Shown one piece after another: positions 52,070-61,117 of a stretch of 64,000 nt of DNA. The notes under the pieces were generated by a model. It was not told the DNA's origin, did not search any database, and was given only the letters and a program-made list of their open reading frames with translations. The first letter of the stretch is position 1. The number at the start of each line of letters is the position of its first letter. The DNA lies in assembly GCA_964439935.1 (NCBI GenBank), contig CAYTPW010000005.1:1-64000 (forward strand). The letters are read 5' to 3'. The position numbers and the translations under genes were made by a program. The DNA comes from JABMQW01 sp964439935. Its GTDB lineage: Bacteria; Fidelibacterota; Marinisomatia; Marinisomatales; TCS56.

Positions 52070-52471
52070 ATGAAAAAATTCATAAGATCGCGCACCGCTG
52101 AAATGTTTATCGATGATGCCGGGATTATTCACCAATCACATAGTCCCGATACTGAGATAACGCTGGAGGATGTTAAACAAGACGTGGATTTGTATCCAAT
52201 CCTCACTGAACAAAAAAAAGCATTTGTTCTTATTGACTTAAATAATGTGAAATCAGTAGAAAAACAGGCCAGGGATTTTTTAGCCAGTGATGCAACTGCA
52301 AACCATGTTTCTGCCGCCGCATTGGTTGCGCAGACAATGATAAGTAAAGTGCTGGGTAATTTCTTCTTAGGAATCAATAAACCACCTATGCCCGTAAAAT
52401 TGTTTAATTCAAAAGAAGCTGGAATGGAATGGTTAAAGCAGGTGATTAAATCCACTGAGACCGGAAAATGA
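52070..52471 (+). CDS. STAS/SpoIIAA-like domain protein
   Basis: The 133-residue soluble protein resembles the STAS/SEC14-like (SpoIIAA-like, DUF7793) group. Typical stretches are FVLIDLNNVKSVEKQARDFL and AALVAQTMISKVLGNFFLGI, followed by NKPPMPVKLFNSKEAGMEWL. Its role is unknown; members may act as protein-interaction or small-ligand domains. Its TGA overlaps the ATG of a PAS kinase (ATGA), so the two probably form a unit with the STAS-like protein as regulator or input. Confidence 0.7.
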   Translation: MKKFIRSRTAEMFIDDAGIIHQSHSPDTEITLEDVKQDVDLYPILTEQKKAFVLIDLNNVKSVEKQARDFLASDATANHVSAAALVAQTMISKVLGNFFLGINKPPMPVKLFNSKEAGMEWLKQVIKSTETGK

Positions 52472-54135
52472 ACGATCACAAACAACAATTGCAAATCGAA
52501 GAAATACTGAGTACGATTCAGCAAATTGCCAGTGGAAATTTCTCAAACCGGGCACCAGTTTATGGTAAAGAAGATAGAATAGATGCTTTAGCCGTCGGAA
52601 TCAACATGCTGGGGGAAGAAATTGAAGCCAGAATTGTCTCACAGCAACAACATAGCAAAGAAATTAATGAATTAGCTACCAGACTCAGTGCGATAACATC
52701 GTCAGCTCAAGATGCAATAATTTTGATGGATCCTAATAAAAAAGTTTCATTTTGGAATCCGGCAGCGGAAAAAATGTTTGGGTACACACAAGAAGAGATA
52801 CTGAATAAAAATCTGCATAAGATCTTAGCACCGAAACGATTCTATACAAGTTTTGAAGCTGGATTTGCGGATTTTAAAAAATATGGCACAGGCAATGCGG
52901 TAAATAGAACAGTTGAATTATCGGCAATAAAGAAATCAGGCCAGGAATTTCCGGTCCAGCTTTCATTATCAGTCGCAAAACTGGCTGGCGAATGGAATGC
53001 TGTTGGAATTATCAGGGATATTACTGAGCAAAAACTTGCGGAAGAAAAATTACGTCGTTCCGAAGAAAAATACCGGACGATCATTGAGAATATCGAGGAC
53101 GGCTATTTTGAAGTGGATCTGGCTGGAAAATTCACCTTTTTTAACAAATCGCTGCAAAAACAATTCGGGTATACAAAAAAAGAATTAATGGGAATGGGTA
53201 ACCGTGATTATATGGGCGCAGAAGATGCAAAACGGGTTTTCAAGAAGTTCAATATTGTATATAAGACCGGAAAACCGGCCAATAATGTTAATTGGATATT
53301 CATTAGAAAAGACGGTGATAAGCGGATTGCAGAATCCTCAATTTCATTAATTCATGATGTCAATGGAAACCCCTGTGGTTTTCGCGGTATCGTAAGGGAT
53401 GAGACAGCCCGGATTAAAGCAAAAGAAGCTTTAGAAAAATCAGAAGAACGGTATCGTATTCTGACGGAAGAATTGAGCGCATCGAACAACATGAAAGAAT
53501 TATTGATCGATGTTATTACCCATGATATAAAAAATCCGGCCGGTGTCATCCAAGTTATGTCCGAAATGATTTCTGAGGTACAAACAGATAACGAGGAGAT
53601 ACAACTAATCAGGAAGAGCAGTGAGAATCTTTTAAATACCATTCAAGACGCAACGACGCTTGCACAGGTTACACTTGATCGAGATATAAAAAAAGAAACA
53701 GTCGATCTACGTAAAATAATTCAGGATATTGTATTGGAATTTTCTTCCAGCTATACTGAAGCCGGATTAGTACTTGAGAATAAAATCACCGAACCTCTTA
53801 TTATACAAGCAAATCCTATCATCAAGGAGGTATTTCACAATTATATCAGCAATGCACGTAAATATGCCAGGGCTGGAAAAAAGGTTATTATTGAATGCCA
53901 AACTTCCGCTGAGACGGTAACAATCAATGTGAAAGATTTTGGTACTACAATTTCGGAAATGGATCGCGCACGTATCTTTGACCGGAAAATTCAGTTAGAT
54001 AAAGATAAAAAGACGGGGCGTGGATTAGGGCTGGCGATTGTAAAACGGATTGCAGAAGCGCACAGTGCCGATGCAGGAGTCAAGCCTAATAGACTAAGCG
54101 GAAATATTTTTTATTTAAAAATACCGGTCCAATAA
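52468..54135 (+). CDS. Soluble HAMP-like/PAS histidine kinase
   Basis: The 555-residue protein has an N-terminal HAMP-like helical segment (about 1-60, with IASGNFSNRAPVYGKEDRID) but no TM segment. Two PAS domains (about 75-195 and 200-315), HisKA with H352 (DVITHDIKNPAGV) and HATPase_c (about 440-555) follow. The G1 box is unusual (VKDFGTTIS in place of DNGxGI), while the G2 box GRGLGLAIVKRI is intact. The same variant core occurs in the kinase at 57729. No receiver is attached or adjacent, so the partner regulator is unknown; the STAS-like protein is its coupled neighbour. Confidence 0.9.
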   Translation: MNDHKQQLQIEEILSTIQQIASGNFSNRAPVYGKEDRIDALAVGINMLGEEIEARIVSQQQHSKEINELATRLSAITSSAQDAIILMDPNKKVSFWNPAAEKMFGYTQEEILNKNLHKILAPKRFYTSFEAGFADFKKYGTGNAVNRTVELSAIKKSGQEFPVQLSLSVAKLAGEWNAVGIIRDITEQKLAEEKLRRSEEKYRTIIENIEDGYFEVDLAGKFTFFNKSLQKQFGYTKKELMGMGNRDYMGAEDAKRVFKKFNIVYKTGKPANNVNWIFIRKDGDKRIAESSISLIHDVNGNPCGFRGIVRDETARIKAKEALEKSEERYRILTEELSASNNMKELLIDVITHDIKNPAGVIQVMSEMISEVQTDNEEIQLIRKSSENLLNTIQDATTLAQVTLDRDIKKETVDLRKIIQDIVLEFSSSYTEAGLVLENKITEPLIIQANPIIKEVFHNYISNARKYARAGKKVIIECQTSAETVTINVKDFGTTISEMDRARIFDRKIQLDKDKKTGRGLGLAIVKRIAEAHSADAGVKPNRLSGNIFYLKIPVQ

Positions 54136-54337
54136 TTTTATTTTGAATTCCGTAACAGGGATTGAGACTCCGATTTTTATGATCGACGATCTCAGGTTGA
54201 AGTTTATCTGCTGGAGCCCTAGCCCAGGTTGCTGTGTATTAAAAGACTGCCAGCCGCAGTGTCCATATCAAGGGATGGAAGGTGGGGCGCTTCTGTCTAC
54301 TTTGTCGTATATACTAAAATTATTGCGGGCAAGTCTG

Positions 54338-54544
54338 CTATAAGTTTATATAAACATACAGCATGTAAAGCCCGGCAATTAATATAATTACACCAAACAC
54401 CAATCTTCTGCTGATGATTGTAGCATCAATTGCAACCACACGATTTAACATTTCACTAACCCTAAGCAGGTATTTTGGTGCAATTAAGAGAAGAATCCCG
54501 AATATTAACACAATAATTGTCGCAAGCAAAAATACGAATTCCAT
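54338..54544 (-). CDS. Small two-TM membrane protein
   Basis: The 68-residue protein has two hydrophobic helices (about residues 3-24 and 48-66) around a short charged loop with PKYLLRVSEMLNRVV. An AAGGAGG site lies six bases before the ATG on the minus strand, strong support for translation. It resembles a widespread class of small inner-membrane proteins of unknown function. It is convergent with the 52468 kinase; no clear terminator was found between them. Confidence 0.7.
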   Translation of the reverse strand: MEFVFLLATIIVLIFGILLLIAPKYLLRVSEMLNRVVAIDATIISRRLVFGVIILIAGLYMLYVYINL

Positions 54545-54800
54545 AGGTCCTCCTTATTTAATAATCGTTTAATTTACGGAAAATCATGGAATAATAATAA
54601 CAAACGAAAGGTTAATAAAATCAGATTCGTGTATAGTGTAATTAACAAGTCTTATAACTGACTAAGATTGGCAAACATATGATTGATTAATTGAGCTACC
54701 ATTCAATCCGGTTGATAATGTATATTATGTCATAGTGCTAGCACCTTCTTTACCTGCCCTCCGGTTTTGGTAGACGGGTGCAGGCAGCACCAGATAAAAT

Positions 54801-55667
54801 TTATTGTTGATATTCCTTGATCTGTTTCCTTGATTCGAAATATGAATCAACAACGCTATATAACCAGACAGTGCCTAAAATACCGAGACTGACCCAGTTC
54901 ATTTGAGCATACTGTTCCATTTCATCATATTTTTTTGCTGCAATATCTCTTTGGGTAGTACGATCATAGGCATCCTTGGATTGTTTGTACAATAGATAGC
55001 TTGTGACAGCTGTTACTGCAATTGCAAATTCAGTTCCGAGCAGAATACTACCTTTTTTAGGTTGTTCGTTATAAAACTGTCCCCAGCCTGGCACCAGCAT
55101 GGAGCGAAATGCAGCTGTCGCCGGATACCGTTTAAAGGGGACTAAGCCACTGGTTATTGACAGAAAATTTTGTGCCGGTAATTCTATTGAGGCAGAAGCT
55201 ACAATATTGCCCGTTTGAACTTCTACAATTCGTGCAGCCAATAAGAATCGAGAACCAAGATCGGCCACGGCGCCTGCTACAAGATAGTTAACGTTCAATA
55301 ATTGTCCTACTTTGATTTCATCCTGTGTAAGACCGGACTGGCTCAGACCGATTTCCTCCATGATTTCCTGTAACTTTTGTCGTTCGACAACTACCGTGTT
55401 TTCCCGGTTAACCAGGACCTGGTTTATTAAAACCGCGGCTGCTTCACCCAACCCTCGCGCTGCGGACCGGCCTTCGGTGGTTTCAAAGGGCAGGACTGCC
55501 ACTGCCAGATCCTGACTCTCAAATTGTTTAAGCAGGCTCACAGTAAGCTGATTAATCTGAGTCGCCACTATGAGAGAATCTGAGGCGGGATTTTGACAAA
55601 ATATTATATTCACTGTTATCAATATCGGTATCAATACAAGACTAACTCTTTTTTTTGTATTATTCAT
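54801..55667 (-). CDS. Exported CsgG/FlgO-like protein with C-terminal DUF5683
   Basis: The 288-residue protein starts with a signal segment (LVLIPILITVNIIFCQ). The first domain (about 50-180) has LAVAVLPFETTEGRSAARGL, VVVERQKLQEIMEEIGLSQS and VNYLVAGAVADLG, the pattern of CsgG/FlgO-like envelope proteins that form or assist outer-membrane assemblies. The second half has AAFRSMLVPGWGQFYNEQPK and two hydrophobic stretches, a DUF5683 signature. The cysteine near the signal end may be a lipidation site (IIFCQ). It is 16 bases downstream of the FN3 lipoprotein gene on the same strand, so both probably share a transcript. Confidence 0.78.
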   Translation of the reverse strand: MNNTKKRVSLVLIPILITVNIIFCQNPASDSLIVATQINQLTVSLLKQFESQDLAVAVLPFETTEGRSAARGLGEAAAVLINQVLVNRENTVVVERQKLQEIMEEIGLSQSGLTQDEIKVGQLLNVNYLVAGAVADLGSRFLLAARIVEVQTGNIVASASIELPAQNFLSITSGLVPFKRYPATAAFRSMLVPGWGQFYNEQPKKGSILLGTEFAIAVTAVTSYLLYKQSKDAYDRTTQRDIAAKKYDEMEQYAQMNWVSLGILGTVWLYSVVDSYFESRKQIKEYQQ

Positions 55668-55683
55668 GACTGGCCTTCCTAGA

Positions 55684-57105
55684 TTACAATTGTGCAGAAA
55701 GTAATAATGGTGTCTGATCTATAATGAAAACATTGCCTTCTCCATCCCCACCAATACTTGCTTCTCCAAAACGACCTAACTGCTCATTAAAATCAAACGA
55801 AAAGTTGTATATGTAGTTAACACCATACCAGCGAGAGATTAAGTTACCTTCTGAATCAAATCTATTCACAGTCTTCAGACCGTAATCACTGATAAATATA
55901 TTTCCTTTATTATCAGCATATAGTCCAATTGGTGAAGTATAACCCACCGGTGTTGACATATCCGACCATTCATCAACAAAATTTCCATCAATGTCATATT
56001 TACAAATCACTCCATTCCATCCAGTTGTATATAAGTATTGAGTATCTGCACTTTCATTTTTCCCCAGTGAAATGAATACAGGAAATTGCCCGGGTTGTTG
56101 TTGAAAACGGAGTTGCTCATTCCCCTCCAGATCGTAATAAACTATATCAGGGTATTCGTTAATGACAAATTGTGACGAAGTAAGTTTCTCCATTGCCCAG
56201 GAAGCACCAATCCTTTGAATCCCGTTCTCCTTCCAGCTGGTATCCAAAATATATTGCTCTGATACTGAATTGCGGACAAACTTTAGCAGTTTTGAAGGAT
56301 CATACAAATCAGAATGGTTGAATAAAACAAACACATCAGAAGTGAGCATCGGTTCTTTTTCCATCACTAAAACTTTTAGAGGTGAAAACGGCTGAGCATT
56401 ATTGGAACTAACAGCAGGAGTAATACCAGGGTCATAAGGATCAGAATTTGTATATATTTCGTATAAATCAGATTCACCATCACCATCGGTATCACCTTCC
56501 ATTAATACAACCAGTTTCCGATTACCCCACCTTTTATCGTATTTATTAACCCCGATTACATCAAGAATTAAATCATACCCCCTTGTAACTCCTGCTACAA
56601 ATACGAATGATGAATCAATACTGCTAATTACATCCATCTGGCTGATATAAGCTCTTGACCCCGTTTGGCCGTCTTCAGCGAACTGTTGACGTATATAGAT
56701 ATCAGGAGCTGTACTAATTTTAAACTCGTTACTTGCTGTTAACTCCCCACCTTTATCTTCAGTATAAACCCTATAGTAATATGGAGTATTAGGCTGTAGA
56801 TCATTATCTATTATGGTTGTCCAAAACGAATAAGCATACTCTCCGATTAATGTTGCATCAGTAGTCATATCAGGCTGGTCCGATCGATATACTTTATATT
56901 TATAAAAATCTTCAGCTCCTGATTCAGTCCAGCTTAGAGTGATTGAATTATTCGAGATATAGTCAATTAAATCTGTATCCAACTCCACCGCTTCAGGTGG
57001 TTCGTTTGGCGTGCTGGGATCGAATAGATTGGAATGAGTTGGATCTTCGGCACAGCCAATCATAAAGAGCATTATTGTAGCAAAAATAGTAATCCGTAAT
57101 TTCAT
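55684..57105 (-). CDS. Lipoprotein with FN3 domain and NHL/beta-propeller-like repeats
   Basis: The 473-residue protein has a lipoprotein signal peptide (IFATIMLFMIGCAEDP, lipobox MIGC). An FN3 domain follows (about 35-130, with SITLSWTESGAEDFYKYKVY and NTPYYYRVYTEDKGG). A calcium-binding-like DTDGDGESDLYEIYTNSDPY segment comes next (about 205-224). The C-terminal part has repeats like IGLYADNKGNIFISDYGLKT that fit an NHL-type propeller. It sits in the envelope facing the periplasm or outside. Its role is unknown, and it is co-directional with the CsgG-like gene. Confidence 0.75.
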   Translation of the reverse strand: MKLRITIFATIMLFMIGCAEDPTHSNLFDPSTPNEPPEAVELDTDLIDYISNNSITLSWTESGAEDFYKYKVYRSDQPDMTTDATLIGEYAYSFWTTIIDNDLQPNTPYYYRVYTEDKGGELTASNEFKISTAPDIYIRQQFAEDGQTGSRAYISQMDVISSIDSSFVFVAGVTRGYDLILDVIGVNKYDKRWGNRKLVVLMEGDTDGDGESDLYEIYTNSDPYDPGITPAVSSNNAQPFSPLKVLVMEKEPMLTSDVFVLFNHSDLYDPSKLLKFVRNSVSEQYILDTSWKENGIQRIGASWAMEKLTSSQFVINEYPDIVYYDLEGNEQLRFQQQPGQFPVFISLGKNESADTQYLYTTGWNGVICKYDIDGNFVDEWSDMSTPVGYTSPIGLYADNKGNIFISDYGLKTVNRFDSEGNLISRWYGVNYIYNFSFDFNEQLGRFGEASIGGDGEGNVFIIDQTPLLLSAQL

Positions 57106-57598
57106 TGTATCACCCTCACAGTATGAGTGTTATTGGCGGAATGGATATAATGTGTGGTTATTTCCAAATTATGAATAGCCATTGGAAGGATCTAGAATTA
57201 GAGACACAGGACCTGCTAATTACGTAAGTGCCGGACTAATCGTACGATAAGTGTAAGATATCTTATCTGGAAGGTAGTGTAAAGATTTGAGTTAATCAAG
57301 TAAAGCTGGCACCGATTTACCAGGCCAGCCTTTACCGACCAGCTTTACTTTGTAAGTTGCTTATTGGTTACTATTTGATTGCATTGCTGGAAAGGAAAGG
57401 GATTGAAAACTCAGACCTTTTTCTTAAAAACGCCAATCACCGAATCATCCCGGTTGCTAGTCCTGACGTCTGATTTATTGCCCTTAAGCAGGATTTACTA
57501 GCGATATTTATGTATATTTTAGCTATGAATCTGTGTATTAATATTTCAATTTATTTTCTGTTATATTTTATAGTCATCCATAATAGCATGAGTTTGTG
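57106..57598. other. Divergent intergenic region with an inverted repeat
   Basis: This roughly 490-base gap separates the minus-strand lipoprotein gene from the + strand kinase unit and should hold promoters for both. I see a perfect 12-bp inverted repeat, AAGTAAAGCTGG (57298-57309) and CCAGCTTTACTT (57339-57350), with a further CCAGGCCAG in its loop, and a palindrome AAGATATCTT (57255-57264). No gene is recognisable apart from the short frame that begins at 57599. Confidence 0.5.
57298..57350. promoter_or_regulatory. Perfect 12-bp inverted repeat in the divergent promoter region
   Basis: AAGTAAAGCTGG and CCAGCTTTACTT flank a 29-base loop that itself holds CTGG/CCAG half-sites. It lies 193 bases upstream of the lipoprotein gene start and about 380 bases before the kinase. 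It could be an operator with several half-sites or a hairpin. A run of only two or three T follows, so a terminator is unlikely. Confidence 0.45.
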
Positions 57599-57739
57599 AT
57601 GAAATTAGTCAAGACCAGGTTTAAAACAGAATTAATCCGGGAATTACTTTCACTTCGCGGACGGATTGGTGGCCAGGACATCATTGAGCTCCTTTTATCC
57701 AAGCGGGCATCAATCGATAGGAAGTATCATGAGAATTAA
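57599..57739 (+). CDS. Possible small protein overlapping the kinase start
   Basis: This 46-residue open frame starts MKLVKTRFKTELIRELLSLR and ends KRASIDRKYHEN. It is a plausible basic helical protein whose stop overlaps the start of the 57729 kinase by 11 bases. Codon use resembles the neighbours and it has no internal low-complexity stretch, but the ribosome binding site is weak (TGAGTTTGTG). I recognise no family. It may be a leader peptide or chance. Confidence 0.3.
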   Translation: MKLVKTRFKTELIRELLSLRGRIGGQDIIELLLSKRASIDRKYHEN

Positions 57740-60263
57740 ACATAAGGTAATTGCCATCTCGACTTTATTTGGTCTGCTGGTATGGGTCATCGATTCTGTC
57801 ATTGATTATTTCGTTTTCTACGAGGGGACAATGTTAGAATTGCTGATCACTGACGTACCGATTCACGAAATCTATATGCGATTGGTGATTATTGCGTGTT
57901 TCATATTATTTGGCAGCTTTGTATCAAGGATCATGGTCAAACGAGAAGCAGCCGAGGAGGAGATCCGACTGCAGAGTGAAATTATGAAAAATATGGTGGA
58001 AGGTGTTTATCTGATCGGATTGGAGGATGTAATAATTAGGTATGCAAATCCAAAATTTGAAACGATGTTTGGGTATCGACCGGGCGAAATGATAGGTAAG
58101 CATGCTTCTATTGTTAATGCTCCAACCGATAAGGATCCCAAGGAGACTGCAAAAGAGATCATGAATGTCATCTACAAAACAGGGGAATGGCATGGTGAAG
58201 TGCACAATATTAAGAAAGATGGAACCACATTCTGGTGTTATGCCAATGTATCAGTATTTGATCATCCGAAATTTGGAAAGGTTATTATTGCAATCCATAC
58301 CGATATAAGCGAGCGTAAGCTGGCGGAACGGCAAGTTCAGGAACAAAAATTATTCCTGGAAACCATAATTAATTCCCTGCAACATCCTTTTTATGTAATT
58401 GATGCAGAAGACTATACCATCAAGTTGTCAAATACAGCAACCGGCAAACTGAAGAGCTCTGGTGCCACTACTTGCTACTCACTGACTCATGGAACAGGAA
58501 AACCCTGCGATGAGGCAGAACATCCTTGTCCGCTAAAGATAACCAAAAGAACTGGTAAACCTGCAGTAACTGAACACATTCATCTGGATAACGATGGGAA
58601 TCCATTCTACGCTGAGGTTCACAGTTATCCAATTTTTGATGACCATGGTCAGGTTACACAGATAATTGAATATTCCATAAATATCAGCGAACGGAAAAAG
58701 ATTGAAGAAAATCTTAAGAAAGCCCTTCGGTTACAAACTATTGTATATCAGATTTCTGACGAAACCAGGTCGGTTAAAGATTTGAATGATCTCTACAAAA
58801 CATTATATGAGCATCTAGGAACAGTTATAGATACCACAAATTTCTATATTGCGCTATACGACCAGGAAGTTAACCTGATGTCTTTTCCATTTTTTGTTGA
58901 TGAAGTCGACACCTACCCTGAACCTGGACCACCCGGGAGGGGTTTGACTGAATATGTTCTGCGCACAGGTAGCTCTCTGTTTATAACAAACGAAGATATT
59001 CACAAGATGGCGAAAGCGGGAGAAATCGATTTATTAGGTACACCTTCCGAATTATGGCTTGGAACTCCACTTATTGCAGGTGAAACAACTATTGGCGTGC
59101 TATCGGTTCAGAGCTACACTGATCCAAACAAGTATACTGAAAATGATTTAGATATTTTAAAATATGTTTCTGGACAAATAGCTGATGAAATTACTTATAT
59201 GCAGGCTAAAGATTCTCTAAAGGCAAGTGAAGAAAGATTTAGAAATATAAGTACTTTAGCTCATGATGCCATACTTATGATGGATCCTCATGAAAAAATC
59301 TCCTACTGGAATAAAGCGGCCGAGAGAATATTTGGTCATCCGGAAAAAGATGTAATTGGTAAAGATTTACACCAGCTGATTGTTCCAAGCCGGTATCACG
59401 ATCAGTATAAACAGGGATTCAGAGAATTTCAGAAAAACGGTCAGGGAGCTGCGATCGGCGAAACAGTCGAGTTAGTAGCCGTTAACCAGAGCGGGGCGGA
59501 GTTTCCGGTTGCGTTTTCACTTTCAGCAGTTCAGATAGATGGTGAATGGAATGCAATCGGGATCGTTCGGGATGTTACCGATGTCAAGCGGGCCGAAAAC
59601 GCGCTGCGCGATGCAAACTCGCTGAAGGAAACATTATTGGATATCATCACTCATGATTTAAAGAATCCCATCGGTGTGATCAGTAACATGACAGAAATGA
59701 TGCAGGAAGAGCATTCTGACAATGAAATGCTGGAAATCATTAAGAACAGCAGTGACCAGTTGTTACAAGTCATGGACAATGCCACAGTGCTTTCACAAAT
59801 TGCACTTGGTGATGAGATTAAGAAAGCTGAAATGAATATTGCAGAAATTCTTCAATCGGTGGCCAAAGAATTTTCACCTCAGTTAGAACGATCAGGGATG
59901 ACATTGAAAGTAAAATTATCTGGTGAGATACTCGTAATGGCTAATCCAATAATTTCTGAGGTATTCAAAAACTATATCAGTAATGCCATCAAGTACGCAA
60001 CCGAAGGGAAGAAGATTATTATTGACAGCGATGTAAGTAATGAATTTCTTACGGTTAACGTGCAAGATGCAGGAACTGTAATTCCTGAAAAAAACAGGTC
60101 AAAGATATTCGAGCGCTCATTTCAGGTGGATTCCCAAAAACCGGGGCGAGGATTGGGATTATCGATTGTAAAAAGAATTGGCGATGCACACAATGCTGAA
60201 GTTGGAGTGAAACCAAATAAGCCGACCGGAAATATATTCTATATCAAGATACCTCTAGAATAA
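57729..60263 (+). CDS. Membrane PAS/GAF sensor histidine kinase
   Basis: The 844-residue protein starts MRIKHKVIAISTLFGLLVWV; AGGAAG six bases before this ATG decides the start over a longer frame. It has two TM helices (about 8-28 and 50-72), PAS1 (85-205), PAS2 (210-330) with a cysteine/histidine motif CYSLTHGTGKPCDEAEHPCP, GAF (345-495) and PAS3 (500-620). HisKA with H642 (DIITHDLKNPIGV) and HATPase_c follow. The G1 box is the variant VQDAGTVIP shared with the 52468 kinase, and G2 is GRGLGLSIVKRI. The PAS2 motif suggests a metal or redox cofactor. Confidence 0.92.
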   Translation: MRIKHKVIAISTLFGLLVWVIDSVIDYFVFYEGTMLELLITDVPIHEIYMRLVIIACFILFGSFVSRIMVKREAAEEEIRLQSEIMKNMVEGVYLIGLEDVIIRYANPKFETMFGYRPGEMIGKHASIVNAPTDKDPKETAKEIMNVIYKTGEWHGEVHNIKKDGTTFWCYANVSVFDHPKFGKVIIAIHTDISERKLAERQVQEQKLFLETIINSLQHPFYVIDAEDYTIKLSNTATGKLKSSGATTCYSLTHGTGKPCDEAEHPCPLKITKRTGKPAVTEHIHLDNDGNPFYAEVHSYPIFDDHGQVTQIIEYSINISERKKIEENLKKALRLQTIVYQISDETRSVKDLNDLYKTLYEHLGTVIDTTNFYIALYDQEVNLMSFPFFVDEVDTYPEPGPPGRGLTEYVLRTGSSLFITNEDIHKMAKAGEIDLLGTPSELWLGTPLIAGETTIGVLSVQSYTDPNKYTENDLDILKYVSGQIADEITYMQAKDSLKASEERFRNISTLAHDAILMMDPHEKISYWNKAAERIFGHPEKDVIGKDLHQLIVPSRYHDQYKQGFREFQKNGQGAAIGETVELVAVNQSGAEFPVAFSLSAVQIDGEWNAIGIVRDVTDVKRAENALRDANSLKETLLDIITHDLKNPIGVISNMTEMMQEEHSDNEMLEIIKNSSDQLLQVMDNATVLSQIALGDEIKKAEMNIAEILQSVAKEFSPQLERSGMTLKVKLSGEILVMANPIISEVFKNYISNAIKYATEGKKIIIDSDVSNEFLTVNVQDAGTVIPEKNRSKIFERSFQVDSQKPGRGLGLSIVKRIGDAHNAEVGVKPNKPTGNIFYIKIPLE

Positions 60264-60345
60264 CTACTGCACTGACAATTATAGTAGAGGTAGTCGGTTG
60301 GCTGCCATTTACTGACCCAAGCGCTATCGCTCGTGATAGCAATTT

Positions 60346-60426
60346 ATCAGCGGCACAGTCAAATCGTCAAGACACTATTGGCTCACACAATTAAATGACT
60401 GTGTATCTGCCAACGCTGAAAAAAAA
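60346..60426 (+). terminator. Possible terminator after the 57729 kinase
   Basis: CAGCG-GCA-CACAGTCA on the left pairs with TGACTGTG...TGCC...CGCTG on the right. The loop is about 35 bases, and the right arm is followed by a run of A rather than T. A separate perfect hairpin GCTATC-GCTCGT-GATAGC lies just before it (60323-60340). The structure is real on paper, but its orientation does not fit a simple rho-independent terminator on +, so I rate it low. Confidence 0.25.
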
Positions 60427-60506
60427 TTAGAAAATTCCTTGCAAGTTTAGCGAAAGGATTTTAGATTTACTTTGTAATTCAAAGTACTTTACAATTAGGA
60501 GAGATT

Positions 60507-61115
60507 ATGAATGCCAACCAAATTGAATCCGATACAATCCCAGCAGGCGAGGAATTGAAAATCATCAAACAAATGATCGATAACACACGTACTGTGACGG
60601 CAAATTCCTGGATCTTCCTGCTGCTCTGGGGCTGGCTGGGTTTTGCTAACTGTATATTGACTTACATTTTGATATATATTGAACAGTATGCTTACATATC
60701 CCAGTTATGGACCATAAGTGTGATAATTGGATTTATCGTATCATTTGTTATTGGGATTAAAATGGGTCGCAAAAAGCGGATTGTCTCATATACCGATCAT
60801 GCCGTCAGCAATTTGTGGATGGCTTGCGGAATTGCATTTTTCCTGCTGGGTGTAGTCGCCCCCAATGTTGGTATCCTTGACAAAGATAACATTGCGCCAG
60901 TTTTATCCGTGATTGGAGGTGTTGGTATTTTTGTAACGGGACAGATAATCGATTGGAATGTCTTACGGATCAGTGGTGTTTTGTGGTGGCTGGCCGCTGT
61001 TTTGATGATGTTTACACATCCCCATCTGCATACCCTGATACTGGGTGTTGTGATTATTCCCGGCTACCTGATACCAGGCTATCTGCTTAGAAAAGAATTC
61101 AAGAATTCTAAATAA
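60507..61115 (+). CDS. Integral membrane protein of unknown function
   Basis: The 202-residue protein starts with a polar segment (MNANQIESDTIPAGEELKII). About six hydrophobic helices follow, for example SWIFLLLWGWLGFANCILTY and LWTISVIIGFIVSFVIGIKM, and a basic end. A TTAGGAGAG site precedes the ATG. I do not recognise a named family. The winged-helix regulator gene starts two bases after its stop, a frequent pairing of a membrane protein with its own regulator. Confidence 0.75.
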   Translation: MNANQIESDTIPAGEELKIIKQMIDNTRTVTANSWIFLLLWGWLGFANCILTYILIYIEQYAYISQLWTISVIIGFIVSFVIGIKMGRKKRIVSYTDHAVSNLWMACGIAFFLLGVVAPNVGILDKDNIAPVLSVIGGVGIFVTGQIIDWNVLRISGVLWWLAAVLMMFTHPHLHTLILGVVIIPGYLIPGYLLRKEFKNSK

Positions 61116-61117
61116 TT

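Noticed and set aside
54143..54343. Open frame of 66 codons after the 52468 kinase
   Set aside because: It has no ribosome binding site, a composition unlike the neighbours (many Cys/Pro/Ser) and no recognisable motif; it also runs into the end of the minus-strand small membrane gene.
54745..54790. GC-rich hairpin (CCTGCACCC...GGGCAGG, minus strand) after the CsgG-like gene as a terminator
   Set aside because: The stem has a bulge and no T-run follows on the minus strand. It may be a scattered repeat, but only one copy is seen here.
60323..60340. Hairpin GCTATC-GCTCGT-GATAGC as a terminator
   Set aside because: The stem is only 6 bp and is followed by AATTTATC rather than a T-run.
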